NCBI GenBank assembly: GCA_020440705.1
Contig: JAGRNP010000019.1
Span: forward strand, 1-46,679
Direction: 5' to 3'
Origin: a bacterium
GTDB taxonomy: Bacteria > Krumholzibacteriota > Krumholzibacteriia > LZORAL124-64-63
DNA: 46,679 nt
Made by a program: the position numbers and the translations under genes. The notes below the pieces were generated by a model. That model ran no database searches, was not told where the DNA came from, and was given only the letters and a program-made list of their open reading frames with translations. Every line of letters begins with the position of its first letter. The stretch's first letter is position 1. Shown here one piece after another: positions 23,421 to 31,812 of this stretch.

Positions 23421-24446
23421 TCAAGGATCCAACAGACCGTCAGCGAATCGGCGGACCGCCTGGACCTCCACGTGCCGCACGCGCGCACGCACATCCTGGC
23501 CCGCGAGAGGGCTGGCGATCCGGGCGAACTCGGCCGCTCCCGTCGCCGCCCCGGACCCGTCGCGGACCAGGACCAGGGCGTCCTTGAACCACCGCGGATT
23601 CTGCCGCGAGAGCTCCGCGACCGCCAAGTGGGCCGCCGCGTACGCATGTTGCACCCGGTTGGGGTTGGCGTCGCCTCTACGCGGCCACCAGAGGCCCTTT
23701 TCCTCCAGGTCCAGCTCGACCAGGTCCGGCGAGAGACGGTCCAGGGCAACCAGGTAGTTCTTCTGGAAGCGGACCAGCGCCTCGGGATGGTATTTCCGTG
23801 CGGATTGGTAGGCGACGTGGTCCGCAACGCCCTCGACGACCCACCGGCACGACATGCTGCGCCGGGTGAGACTGCCCCCGAAGCATTCCTCCTTGATCCC
23901 CATGTCGACGTTCTCGTGCGCCAGCAGCGCAAAGATCATGAAGCTGGCGAACTCGTTGCGCAGCGGGAGCGAGCGCTCCCCGGTGATCATCACCAGGCAG
24001 GGCACGCCGTCGACATTCGCCCATTGCCCCTCCCGCATCGGCTCCGGCAGTTCCTCGACACCTGCAGCCAGAACCAACCCATGCATCCGGAAGGCCGGAG
24101 CCACGAGGTCGGCGCTGTGGCGATTGATGGATTCCAGGATCGGGGCGACCTGCTGCGCCAGGGGGGCCGCCATATCCGTGTAGACGACGAACACGGCCTC
24201 CTCGCGCAGCGCATTGAGCCCCGAGCCCTCGAGGGTGATCGACGGCGTCTCCGCGTAGGGCGCGGCGGTCACGAAAGCGCCACCGGGTCGTTCCGGCGCG
24301 GCCGCACCGTCCACCGGCGACTGACCGCTTCGTACTGCGGAGGTCCTTCCCGGCCCCCCATCCACGAGCGCTCCCCACACCAGGAGCAAGGCACACGCGC
24401 CCAGCCCAGCCGCCACGAGCAGAGCACCCACAAACCGTCGATTCAT
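23421..24446 (-). CDS. Membrane-anchored protein resembling a degenerate zinc metallopeptidase
   Basis: 341 aa. A signal anchor (FVGALLVAAGLGACALLLVW) and an Ala/Gly/Pro linker precede a globular part. NEFASFMIFALL (164-175) followed 26 residues later by RWVVEGVADHVAY (201-213) matches the layout of gluzincin peptidases of the MA type, where HExxH is followed by W-x-x-EG-x-A-D/E. The HExxH is here N-E-F-A-S, so the zinc histidines are lost and catalysis is not expected. This is my reading of the pattern, not a proven homology. ATG 24446 follows GGGGAG. The downstream gene end abuts the truncated IS91; the SRPBCC gene upstream runs the same way. Confidence 0.7.
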   Translation of the reverse strand: MNRRFVGALLVAAGLGACALLLVWGALVDGGPGRTSAVRSGQSPVDGAAAPERPGGAFVTAAPYAETPSITLEGSGLNALREEAVFVVYTDMAAPLAQQVAPILESINRHSADLVAPAFRMHGLVLAAGVEELPEPMREGQWANVDGVPCLVMITGERSLPLRNEFASFMIFALLAHENVDMGIKEECFGGSLTRRSMSCRWVVEGVADHVAYQSARKYHPEALVRFQKNYLVALDRLSPDLVELDLEEKGLWWPRRGDANPNRVQHAYAAAHLAVAELSRQNPRWFKDALVLVRDGSGAATGAAEFARIASPLAGQDVRARVRHVEVQAVRRFADGLLDP

Positions 24447-24539
24447 CGGCAACTCCCCCTGCATGACAACACACGGCCTCGACCTGTCTCATCTCTCGTT
24501 CCACCATGCACACCGGAAACCGGGACCTGACCGCCCTCC

Positions 24540-24977
24540 TCACCGGGCCGCGTTCGCCTCCGCGAGTTCCTTGGTTCGCATGACCGCATCCTTGACGATA
24601 TCCGCCCAGGGCGCGTTCTCGGCCGGATGGCCTTCTTCCTTGATTCTCCAGTGCATGGTGATGTCGAGTTCCAGGCCGTCGCGATCGTCCATGATGGTGT
24701 TCGTGACGAACCCGCTCCACAGGGGATTGTCGATCAACTTGAACACGATGCTGCGGGTGTTGATATCGAAGGTGATGATCTCACGCGTCGGTTTCTCGCC
24801 GGTACTGTCATCCATGTACATCAGTCGGTCGACCGTATTGGGCCCCAGCCGTCGAAGAATCTCCGAGCGCGTCACCTTGGCAATGAACTTCTCGGGTGTC
24901 TCGACCTTTTCCAACAGATCCTTCCAAAGGACGTCGACCGGCGCATCCACGCGTGTACGGTAGCCCACAAGTGCCAT
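24540..24977 (-). CDS. SRPBCC-fold protein, possibly AtaL/DUF1857-like
   Basis: 145 aa from ATG 24977 (GAGGA upstream). VDAPVDVLWKDLLEKVETP at the start, then ILRRLGPNTVDRLMYM, REIITFD and WSGFVTNTIMDD, and ending in a long helix (DIVKDAVMRTKELAEAN): the pattern of START/Bet v1-like (SRPBCC) ligand-binding proteins. AtaL-like DUF1857 proteins have this length. The ligand is unknown; small hydrophobic molecules or polyketide-like compounds are usual in the fold. It precedes the peptidase-like gene by 93 bases in the same direction and may be cotranscribed. Frame continues upstream to 25160 without protein character. Confidence 0.75.
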   Translation of the reverse strand: MALVGYRTRVDAPVDVLWKDLLEKVETPEKFIAKVTRSEILRRLGPNTVDRLMYMDDSTGEKPTREIITFDINTRSIVFKLIDNPLWSGFVTNTIMDDRDGLELDITMHWRIKEEGHPAENAPWADIVKDAVMRTKELAEANAAR

Positions 24978-25139
24978 TTCATTCCTCTTCTTCCTGGCGT
25001 GATGCTGTCCCCGGCAAAGGCAAGCGGCACGACCTTGCAACTCGTCGGCTGCAGCCGGTTGCCGGACAGCGCCCGCGCGAGCACACCGATCGTTCGCACC
25101 TAGTCCCTGCCCAGGATCCTGACAATTCGGTCGTATAGG

Positions 25140-25661
25140 GATAGGAACTTCAGCGCACATCTCCTCGATGGGGCCTCCCAGGCCAGCGGCCTCCGGTCCC
25201 CCATTCTACCACAGTGACCGCCCGTGTTCGATGGAGCTGTGGCCTCCCACACCCTGAGCCCCCAAAATCGCCCGCAATTCCCCATTCCGACCCGGTCCGC
25301 GGCAGACAGGCCCGTCGATCGTCCCTATCGGTGGCGATCCCGGCTGCCATGATCTCAGGTGGGGTTCAGTCCCAGTCGGGGTGGGTGGCGCCTGCCGTCT
25401 GGTCCATCCCGGGCCAGGCGTCAGGCGCCGGGTCCTGGTCGAACGGGCCAGCCCCCTGCCCTCTCCCAGCCCCATCTCCTGCCGCGCTTCGCTGAGCAGC
25501 TGCACAGCGTCGCTGCGGCTGATCCAGTGTTGCGGTCACCGCCTGCCGCAGGCGCGCGTACGGTGCCAGCACGCCGCAGTAGCGGTGCTTGTGGACACGC
25601 GGCGGGGTCACCAGCGCGGACAGGCGGTCCAGGAGTTCGAGCCGTGCGCTGAACACGCCCC
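25140..25661 (-). mobile_element. IS91 internal-deletion derivative (copy 3)
   Basis: The tail (25140-25365) is complete and close in sequence to copies 1 and 2. The transposase part (25366-25661) joins GVFSAR of the N-terminal region directly to LELLDRLSALVTPP of the middle, skipping about 100 codons, and after RLRQAVTAT the frame shifts and a second deletion removes the cysteine region. It lies 132 bp from the ccoI start and marks the right edge of the accessory region. Confidence 0.85.
25366..25661 (-). pseudogene. IS91 transposase remnant with two deletions
   Basis: Recognisable segments in order are GVFSAR, LELLDRLSALVTPPRVHKHR, LAPYARLRQAVTAT and, after a frameshift, DPAPDAWPGMDQTAG to PDWD-stop. 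Each matches the copy at 22437-23384. Not functional. Confidence 0.8.
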
Positions 25662-25793
25662 AAACCCCCACCACAAACCTGTGAATCTTTCGTCAATTAC
25701 TCTTGATTGCCCCCCAACCGGGAAATATCTTGTCAAAGGCGGGTCGCCCCGGCCCGCGCGTCTTCCTGCCCGCAACCGACGGCGGCCACGCGC

Positions 25794-28241
25794 ATGAGCA
25801 CCTCGACCAACCCCGACTCCCGTCCCGAAGCCTGGCCCGAGGCCTGGCCGGACGCGTGGGCCGAGGCCGCCACCGCCGGCACCTGCCTTCATTGCGGCAA
25901 CCCCCTCGGCCGCTTCTGGCGCACGGCCGACGGCCCCTTCTGCTGCCGCGGCTGCAAGGGCGTGTACGAGATGATCAACGCGGCCGACCTGTGCCGCTTC
26001 TACGACCTCGCGCCCGACACCCACGCCCCCGCCGCCGTGCTGCGCCCCGACAGCTTCAACTGGCTCGACCGCCTGCTCGACGACCACGCCGGCGGCGCCC
26101 TCCACCTCGAACTCGGCATCCAGGGCGTGCATTGCGCCGCCTGCATCTGGCTCATCGAGGAGCTCTTCAAGCGGCACGCGGCCGGCATCCAGCTGCGCAT
26201 CAACCCCACCCTCGGCCACGTCGACCTGTCGTGGGATCCGGAGCGCGGCGACCTGAAGACGTTCCTCGCCGAGGTCGAGAAGTTCGGCTACCGGCTCGGG
26301 CCCCGCGCCGAGATCGACCGCAGCGCCTCGCGCGGCCTGCTCATGCGCATGGCGATCGCCATCGCCATGGCCCTGAACGTGATGATGTTCAGCCTGAGCT
26401 TCTACTTCGGCCTGGCCGACGGCGCGCTGTTCACCTTCTTCGGCTGGCTCAGCCTGGCGCTGGCCACGGTGTCGCTCTTCGCCGGCGGGGGCATCTTCCT
26501 CAAGGGCGCCGTGGCGGGTCTGCGGCGCGGCGTGCTGCACCTGGACGTGCCCATCAGCCTGGGCATGGTGCTGGCCTATCTCGGCTCGACCTGGGCCTTC
26601 CTCACCGGCGGTCCCGACCACACCTTCTTCGACAGCCTGACCGTCTTCATCGCCCTGATGCTGGTGGGGCGCTGGGCCCAGGAGCACATCCTCGAGCGCA
26701 ACCGCAACACGCTGCTGGCCTCGTCGGGCGCCGAGCACATCGCCGTCAAACGGTTGGAGGACAACGACCTGAAGGCCGTCAGCGCCGAGGAGATCCGGCA
26801 GGGCGACGAGCTGTGGATCGCCCCGGGCGACCTGCTGCCCGTCGAGGGCATCCTCATGCGGCGGGCCACCGAGGTGAGCCTCGACTGGATCACCGGCGAG
26901 TCCGACCAGGTCGGCTACGCCCCCGGCGAGACCATCCCCGCCGGCGCCTTCAACGCCAGCCACCACGGCTTCACCGTCACCGCCACCGAGGACTTCGCCG
27001 AGAGCCGCCTGCAGGACCTGCTGCGCGCCACCACCCTCAGCGACGAGGAGTACCGGCCGCGCTGGTGGCACGCCGTCAGCTCGTGGTACGTGGCGGCGGT
27101 GCTCGTGGCCGCGTTCGGCGGCTTCGCCCTCTGGGCCGGACGCGACCTGACCATGGCCCTGAAGGTCACCATCTCGATCCTGGTCGTGACCTGCCCCTGC
27201 GCCCTGGGCCTGGCCACGCCTCTCGCCGAAGAGCTGATCCACTTCGCGCTCCGGCGCAACGGCGTCTTCATCCGCAAGCAGAGCTTCATGGAGAAGGCCC
27301 TGTCGGTGCGCCAGGTGCTGCTCGACAAGACCGGCACCCTCACCCTGGGCCAGCTCGTGCTCGACGACGCCTCGCGCGAGACCGTCGCGCGCCTGGACGC
27401 CCGCGCCACGGTGGTGCTGCGCCACATGACCGCGCGCAGCAACCATCCGGTGAGCGCGTGCCTGGCCGCCGCCGTGGCCGCGCGCCACGATGGCGAAGCG
27501 CCCGGCATCGCCGGCGCCGCCGGCGAAGAGCTGACCGAGGTGCCGGGCGCAGGGCTGGAGATCGAGCTGAGGGACGGCACCTGGCGCCTCGGACGGCCCG
27601 CCTTCGCCCTCGACGGACGCACCGACGCCGGCCGCCCCGAGGGCACCACGGTGCTCTCCCGCGACGGCGTCGCCGTGGCCGCGTTCCGCCTCGACGAGGA
27701 GTTCAAGGCCGACGCCCGCGGCGAGGTCGCGGCCCTGCACGAGGCCGGCTACGACGTGCGCATCCTGAGCGGCGACGCGCCGGCCAAGGTCGCCGCCGCC
27801 GCCGCCGCCCTCGGCATCGCCGACGACCGCTGCGAGGGCGGCCTGAGCCCCGAAGCCAAGGCCGCGCGCGTGCGCGAACTCGACGCCGACGACACGCTCA
27901 TGGTGGGCGACGGGCTCAACGATTCTCCCAGTTTCGAGGTAGCCTTTTGCGCGGCGACCCCGGCCGTCGATCGACCCGTATTGCCGGGAAAATCGGACTT
28001 CTTTTTTCTCGGTGACGGCATCGCCGCGCTGCGCCGTTCGCTGGCCGCCGCGCGCGAGCTGCGCAAGGTCGTGAAATTGAATCTCGCGATCGCTGTGCTG
28101 TACAACCTGGCGGCCGTCGCGGCCTCCATGATGGGCCTCGTGACCCCCGTCGTGGCGGCCATCATCATGCCCATAAGTTCCATATTCGTAGTGAGCTTAA
28201 CAGCGATCCGCCTATCGGCCGGGAGGTTGAGATGGATGTGA
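25794..28241 (+). CDS. ccoI: Copper-translocating P1B-type ATPase for cbb3 oxidase maturation (CcoI/FixI)
   Basis: 815 aa. N-terminal cysteine-rich domain (CLHC at 31-34, CCRGC at 50-54), then a heavy-metal domain with CAAC (114-117), eight membrane segments, the TGES-like loop ITGES, CPC (467-469) in the transport helix, DKTGT with phosphorylated D511, and GDGLND near the end. This set is the CcoI/FixI type, which exports or inserts copper for the CuB centre of cbb3 oxidase. The N-terminus has an odd micro-repeat PEAWPEAWPDAW. ATG 25794 fits domain layout, though its ribosome site is weak; the frame extends 29 codons upstream. It overlaps ccoS by ten bases, so they are co-translated. Confidence 0.95.
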   Translation: MSTSTNPDSRPEAWPEAWPDAWAEAATAGTCLHCGNPLGRFWRTADGPFCCRGCKGVYEMINAADLCRFYDLAPDTHAPAAVLRPDSFNWLDRLLDDHAGGALHLELGIQGVHCAACIWLIEELFKRHAAGIQLRINPTLGHVDLSWDPERGDLKTFLAEVEKFGYRLGPRAEIDRSASRGLLMRMAIAIAMALNVMMFSLSFYFGLADGALFTFFGWLSLALATVSLFAGGGIFLKGAVAGLRRGVLHLDVPISLGMVLAYLGSTWAFLTGGPDHTFFDSLTVFIALMLVGRWAQEHILERNRNTLLASSGAEHIAVKRLEDNDLKAVSAEEIRQGDELWIAPGDLLPVEGILMRRATEVSLDWITGESDQVGYAPGETIPAGAFNASHHGFTVTATEDFAESRLQDLLRATTLSDEEYRPRWWHAVSSWYVAAVLVAAFGGFALWAGRDLTMALKVTISILVVTCPCALGLATPLAEELIHFALRRNGVFIRKQSFMEKALSVRQVLLDKTGTLTLGQLVLDDASRETVARLDARATVVLRHMTARSNHPVSACLAAAVAARHDGEAPGIAGAAGEELTEVPGAGLEIELRDGTWRLGRPAFALDGRTDAGRPEGTTVLSRDGVAVAAFRLDEEFKADARGEVAALHEAGYDVRILSGDAPAKVAAAAAALGIADDRCEGGLSPEAKAARVRELDADDTLMVGDGLNDSPSFEVAFCAATPAVDRPVLPGKSDFFFLGDGIAALRRSLAAARELRKVVKLNLAIAVLYNLAAVAASMMGLVTPVVAAIIMPISSIFVVSLTAIRLSAGRLRWM

Positions 28242-28462
28242 TTATCGCTCTCGTTTTCATCAGCCTCACCCTCGTCGCGGCGGGCCTCGTGTTCTTCTTC
28301 ACGCGCCTCTTCGAGGGTGACTTCGAGCACGGCGAGAGGCTCTCGCTGCTGCCCCTCGAGGACGACGACGGCATGAAAGATTTTGACCCGGAAAACAATG
28401 ATGACAAAATTGTCCGCAAGTCTTCTAATGGCGAGAAGAGTGGACCGGATTGCGACGATTGA
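28232..28462 (+). CDS. ccoS: cbb3 oxidase maturation protein CcoS
   Basis: 76 aa. One membrane helix (VIIALVFISLTLVAAGLVFFF) followed by GDFEHGERLSLLPLEDD, a recognised CcoS pattern (a short N-terminal helix and a small acidic tail). CcoS is needed for heme and copper insertion into cbb3 oxidase in Rhodobacter-type systems. The tail is longer than usual and very acidic, ending GEKSGPDCDD. GGGAGG lies before ATG 28232, which overlaps the ccoI stop. ccoNO starts 23 bases downstream. Confidence 0.9.
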   Translation: MDVIIALVFISLTLVAAGLVFFFTRLFEGDFEHGERLSLLPLEDDDGMKDFDPENNDDKIVRKSSNGEKSGPDCDD

Positions 28463-28485
28463 GCAGAAGGAGGAAGGTGCTCTCA

Positions 28486-30858
28486 ATGGAAGCAACGAAC
28501 ACCCAGATGAAGACGGTCGTCTACGATGATGCCATCGTGCGGGCGTTCTCGATCATCACCATCGTGTGGGGCGCCGTCGCCCTCCTGGCCGGCGTCATCA
28601 TCGCCGCCCAGCTGAGCTTCTGGCAGGCCAACCTCGGCCTCGAGTGGACGAGCTTCGGCCGTCTGCGCCAGTTGCACACCAACGCCGCGATCTTCGCGTG
28701 GGTGGGCAACGGGCTCTTCGCCGGCATCTACTACTCCAGCCAGCGCCTGCTGAAGACGCGCATGGCCAACGACATGCTCAGCTGGGCCCACTTCTGGGGC
28801 TGGCAGCTGGTCATCGTCGCCGCCGCCGTCACCTACCCGCTGGGCCTGACGCAGGGCAAGGAGTACGCCGAGCTCATCTGGCCCATCGATCTGCTCGTGG
28901 TGGTCGTCTGGGTCATCTTCGGCGCCAACTTCTTCTGGACGCTGGCCAAGCGGAACGAGAAGAACCTCTACGTCGCCATCTGGTTCTACATCTCGACGAT
29001 CGTCACCATCGCGGTGCTCTACATCGTCAACAACCTGCAGATCCCGACGAGCCTGACCCACAGCTATCCGGTCTTCGGCGGCGTGCAGGACGCCCTGGTG
29101 CAATGGTGGTACGGCCACAACGCGGTGGCCTTCTTCCTCACCACCCCGCCCCTGGGCCTGATGTACTACTTCATGATCAAGGCCGCCGAGCGCCCGGTGT
29201 ACTCGTACCGCCTGTCGGTGGTGCACTTCTGGTCGCTGATCTTCATCTACATCTGGGCCGGCCCGCACCACCTGCTCTACACCGCCCTGCCCGACTGGGC
29301 CCAGACCCTGGGCATGATCTTCTCGGTCATGCTGTGGGCGCCCAGCTGGGGCGGCATGCTCAACGGCCTGCTGACCCTGCGCGGCGCCTGGGACAAGCTG
29401 CGCACCGACCCGGTCATCAAGTTCTTCGTCGTCGCCGTCACCTTCTACGGCATGTCGACGTTCGAGGGCCCGCTGCTGAGCGTCAAGAGCGTCAGCGCCC
29501 TCGGCCACTACACCGACTGGATCATCGGCCACGTCCACGGCGGCGCCCTGGGCTGGAACGGCTTCATGACCTTCGGCATCCTGTACTGGATGTGGCCGCG
29601 GCTGTACGGCACCAAGCTCTACAGCACCAAGATGGCCGAGACGCACTTCTGGCTCGCGACGGTCGGCATCCTGATGTACGTGGTCTCGATGTGGGTGTCG
29701 GGCGTCAGCCAGGGCCTCTTCTGGCGCGCGCTGGACGCCGAGGGCTTCCTCAAGTACCCCGACTTCATCGAGGGCCTGACCAACTCGCTGGCCATGTACC
29801 ACACGCGCCTCGTGGGCGGCGTGCTCTACTTCGGCAGCTCGCTGCTGCTGATCGTCAACCTGGTCATGACGGCGAAACAGGGCGCGCCCTCGACCGTCAG
29901 CATCCAGGTCCCGGCCCGCAAGCCGGCCGGCGACAAGGCGAGCGCCCTCGAGCTGCTCACCAGCGCCCCGATGCTCTTCATCGTCGGCATCCTCGTCGTG
30001 GCGATCTGGTTCGGCGTCTCGGGCACCATGCTCAGCCCGGTGCTGCTGGCGCTGCTGGTGGTGCTCTGCGTGGGCGCCATCATCTCCTACGGCATCCACC
30101 AGAAGAAGTGGGGCTACTGGTACGGCCTGGTCGAGCGCAACGCGCTGGTCTTCACCGTCCTGGCCCTGGTCGCGATCCTCATCGGCGGCGCCGTGGAGAT
30201 CATCCCCACCGTGATCAAGAGCAACGCCATCCCGCGCGACATCACCGAGGAGATGATCGCCGAGAATCCCGCGCTCGCCGAGACCGCCAAGTGGATGCAG
30301 AAGCCCTACAGCCCGCTGGAGCTGGCCGGCCGCGACGTCTACATCACCGAGGGCTGCTACGTCTGCCACAGCCAGATGATCCGGCCCTTCCGCCACGAGG
30401 TGCTGCGCTACGGCGACTACTCGCGCATGGAGGAGTCGCTGCTCGACCATCCCTACCAGTGGGGCTCGAAGCGCACGGGTCTGGACCTGGCGCGCGTCGG
30501 CGGCAAGTACGACAACCTCTGGCACTACCTGCACCTGATGGATCCGCGCTCGACGTCGCCGGCGTCGAACATGCCGACCTACACCCACTTCAAGACCAAG
30601 ACCGTCGACCCGGCGGTGGTCCGGAAGCGCATGGAGGTGCTGAAGTTCCTGGGCGTGCCCTACACCGACGAGGAGATCGCGAACTCGGCCGAGGTGCTCG
30701 CCAGCCAGGGCCGGCTCATCGCCGACGACCTGGCCGGCAAGGACGTGAACATCGCGCCCGACAGCGAGATGGCCGCGGTGATCGCGTACCTGCAGCGCCT
30801 GGGCCGCGGACCGCAGCCCACCGCGCCGGCGCCGGTCGAGACGGCGGCGAAGGAATAG
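28486..30858 (+). CDS. ccoNO: Fused cbb3-type cytochrome c oxidase subunits I and II (CcoN-CcoO)
   Basis: 790 aa. Part one (to about 480) is CcoN: low-spin heme ligand in RLRQLHTNAAIF, CuB ligands in WWYGHNAVAFF and WAGPHHLLYTALPDW, and the heme b3/b pair HVHGGALGWNG. Part two (about 500-790) is CcoO: two membrane spans, then CYVCH (C624, C627, H628) binding heme c, and a MPTYTHF block with a probable Met ligand. The oxidase reduces oxygen to water at low oxygen and pumps protons. The CcoN-CcoO fusion occurs in Bacteroidota-like and some other lineages. ATG 28486 has GGAGGAAGG upstream. Followed by ccoQ nine bases after its stop. Confidence 0.96.
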   Translation: MEATNTQMKTVVYDDAIVRAFSIITIVWGAVALLAGVIIAAQLSFWQANLGLEWTSFGRLRQLHTNAAIFAWVGNGLFAGIYYSSQRLLKTRMANDMLSWAHFWGWQLVIVAAAVTYPLGLTQGKEYAELIWPIDLLVVVVWVIFGANFFWTLAKRNEKNLYVAIWFYISTIVTIAVLYIVNNLQIPTSLTHSYPVFGGVQDALVQWWYGHNAVAFFLTTPPLGLMYYFMIKAAERPVYSYRLSVVHFWSLIFIYIWAGPHHLLYTALPDWAQTLGMIFSVMLWAPSWGGMLNGLLTLRGAWDKLRTDPVIKFFVVAVTFYGMSTFEGPLLSVKSVSALGHYTDWIIGHVHGGALGWNGFMTFGILYWMWPRLYGTKLYSTKMAETHFWLATVGILMYVVSMWVSGVSQGLFWRALDAEGFLKYPDFIEGLTNSLAMYHTRLVGGVLYFGSSLLLIVNLVMTAKQGAPSTVSIQVPARKPAGDKASALELLTSAPMLFIVGILVVAIWFGVSGTMLSPVLLALLVVLCVGAIISYGIHQKKWGYWYGLVERNALVFTVLALVAILIGGAVEIIPTVIKSNAIPRDITEEMIAENPALAETAKWMQKPYSPLELAGRDVYITEGCYVCHSQMIRPFRHEVLRYGDYSRMEESLLDHPYQWGSKRTGLDLARVGGKYDNLWHYLHLMDPRSTSPASNMPTYTHFKTKTVDPAVVRKRMEVLKFLGVPYTDEEIANSAEVLASQGRLIADDLAGKDVNIAPDSEMAAVIAYLQRLGRGPQPTAPAPVETAAKE

Positions 30859-30867
30859 GAAGGGAAG

Positions 30868-31056
30868 ATGTTCCAGGAGTTCTACGCCCAGAGCGAGCAC
30901 CTGGTCTGGCCCCTGATCGGGCTGATCATCTTCGTGGCGATCTTCGTCGGCGTGCTGGCCTACGTTTTCCTGGGCCTGCGCGACCGACGGAAGATCGATG
31001 AGATCGCGGCGCTGCCGCTGGACGATTCAGAGGAAGAGATTTCCACGGGCCGCTGA
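30868..31056 (+). CDS. ccoQ: cbb3 oxidase small subunit CcoQ
   Basis: 62 aa with one membrane helix (LVWPLIGLIIFVAIFVGVLAY) and a short charged tail (LRDRRKIDEIAALPLDD), as in CcoQ, which stabilises the cbb3 complex. It starts nine bases after ccoNO and ends 43 bases before ccoP. GGAAGGG precedes ATG 30868. Confidence 0.85.
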   Translation: MFQEFYAQSEHLVWPLIGLIIFVAIFVGVLAYVFLGLRDRRKIDEIAALPLDDSEEEISTGR

Positions 31057-31099
31057 AATTCCGGGAAGCTTCCCGAGGCCGAATGGGAGGGCCGATTCA

Positions 31100-31696
31100 A
31101 TGAGCGACAAGCAGGACATCACCCGCGACAACCGCGAGGACTACCGGCCGGATACCGTGCTGAGCCACGAGTTCGACGGCATCCAGGAGTTCGACAACCG
31201 GCTGCCGAACTGGTGGATGTGGATCATGTACGGGACGATCATCTTCAGTGTCTTCTACTGGATCGTCTTCCACACCCTCGAGCTGCGGCAGCTGCCGCGC
31301 GAGCAGTTCGCCGAGGTCATGGCCAAAGCCGAGGAGGAGCAGCTGGCCCGCATGGCGGCCGCCGGCATCGACAACGACTTCTTCGTGGCGCTGGCCAAGA
31401 ACGACGCCAAGGTGGCCTCCGGTCGCGAGATCTTCACCAAGCACTGCGTGGCCTGCCACCTCGACCAGGGCCAGGGCCTCGTGGGCCCGAACCTGACCGA
31501 CGGGGTGTGGATCCACGGCTGCGATCCCATGTCGATCCAGAAGACCGTGAACGAGGGCGTGGCCGCCAAGGGCATGCCCGCCTGGCTGAACCAGCTCGGC
31601 CCGTCGCGGGTCATGGACGTCGTCGCCTACGTGATGACGATCCGGGGCACCAACGTGGCGGGCAAGGCCCCGGAAGGCGAGCCTTGCGAGTTCTGA
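31100..31696 (+). CDS. ccoP: cbb3 oxidase subunit III (CcoP), single-heme form
   Basis: 198 aa. The N-terminal part (HEFDGIQEFDNRLPNWWMW) and one membrane helix (MYGTIIFSVFYWIVF) are the CcoP/FixP N-domain. A single cytochrome c domain follows with CVACH (C116, C119, H120), GPNLTDG and the axial Met in KGMPAW. Classical CcoP has two CxxCH motifs; only one is present and the protein is about 100 residues shorter, so it carries one heme c. It passes electrons to CcoO/CcoN. ATG 31100 with GGGAGG nine bases upstream; the frame extends earlier into ccoQ. A strong terminator follows. Confidence 0.92.
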   Translation: MSDKQDITRDNREDYRPDTVLSHEFDGIQEFDNRLPNWWMWIMYGTIIFSVFYWIVFHTLELRQLPREQFAEVMAKAEEEQLARMAAAGIDNDFFVALAKNDAKVASGREIFTKHCVACHLDQGQGLVGPNLTDGVWIHGCDPMSIQKTVNEGVAAKGMPAWLNQLGPSRVMDVVAYVMTIRGTNVAGKAPEGEPCEF

Positions 31697-31713
31697 CCGG
31701 ACCGCTGATGTTG

Positions 31714-31745
31714 AAGGGCGGGCGCACTCGTGCTCCCGCCCTTTT
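31714..31745 (+). terminator. Rho-independent terminator after ccoP
   Basis: GGGCGGG (31716-31722) pairs with CCCGCCC (31735-31741), with an inner GCAC/GTGC stem, followed by TTTTCTTTTT. It separates ccoISNOQP from ccoG. Confidence 0.9.
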
Positions 31746-31812
31746 CTTTTTGTGGCAAACGCATAGCGGCGTAATGGGATTTGATTACTCCGCTTTTGAA
31801 AGGTAGGTCTCC

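Noticed and set aside
25700-25735. FNR-like site (TTGAT followed by CCCAA) before ccoI
   Set aside because: Only one half-site fits TTGAT-N4-ATCAA; too weak to call.
25608-27740. 710-codon frame antisense to ccoI
   Set aside because: Antisense shadow; begins in the ATPase and runs through the IS91 remnant.
28483-30900. 805-codon frame antisense to ccoNO
   Set aside because: Composition is a mirror of the sense gene, with no domain.
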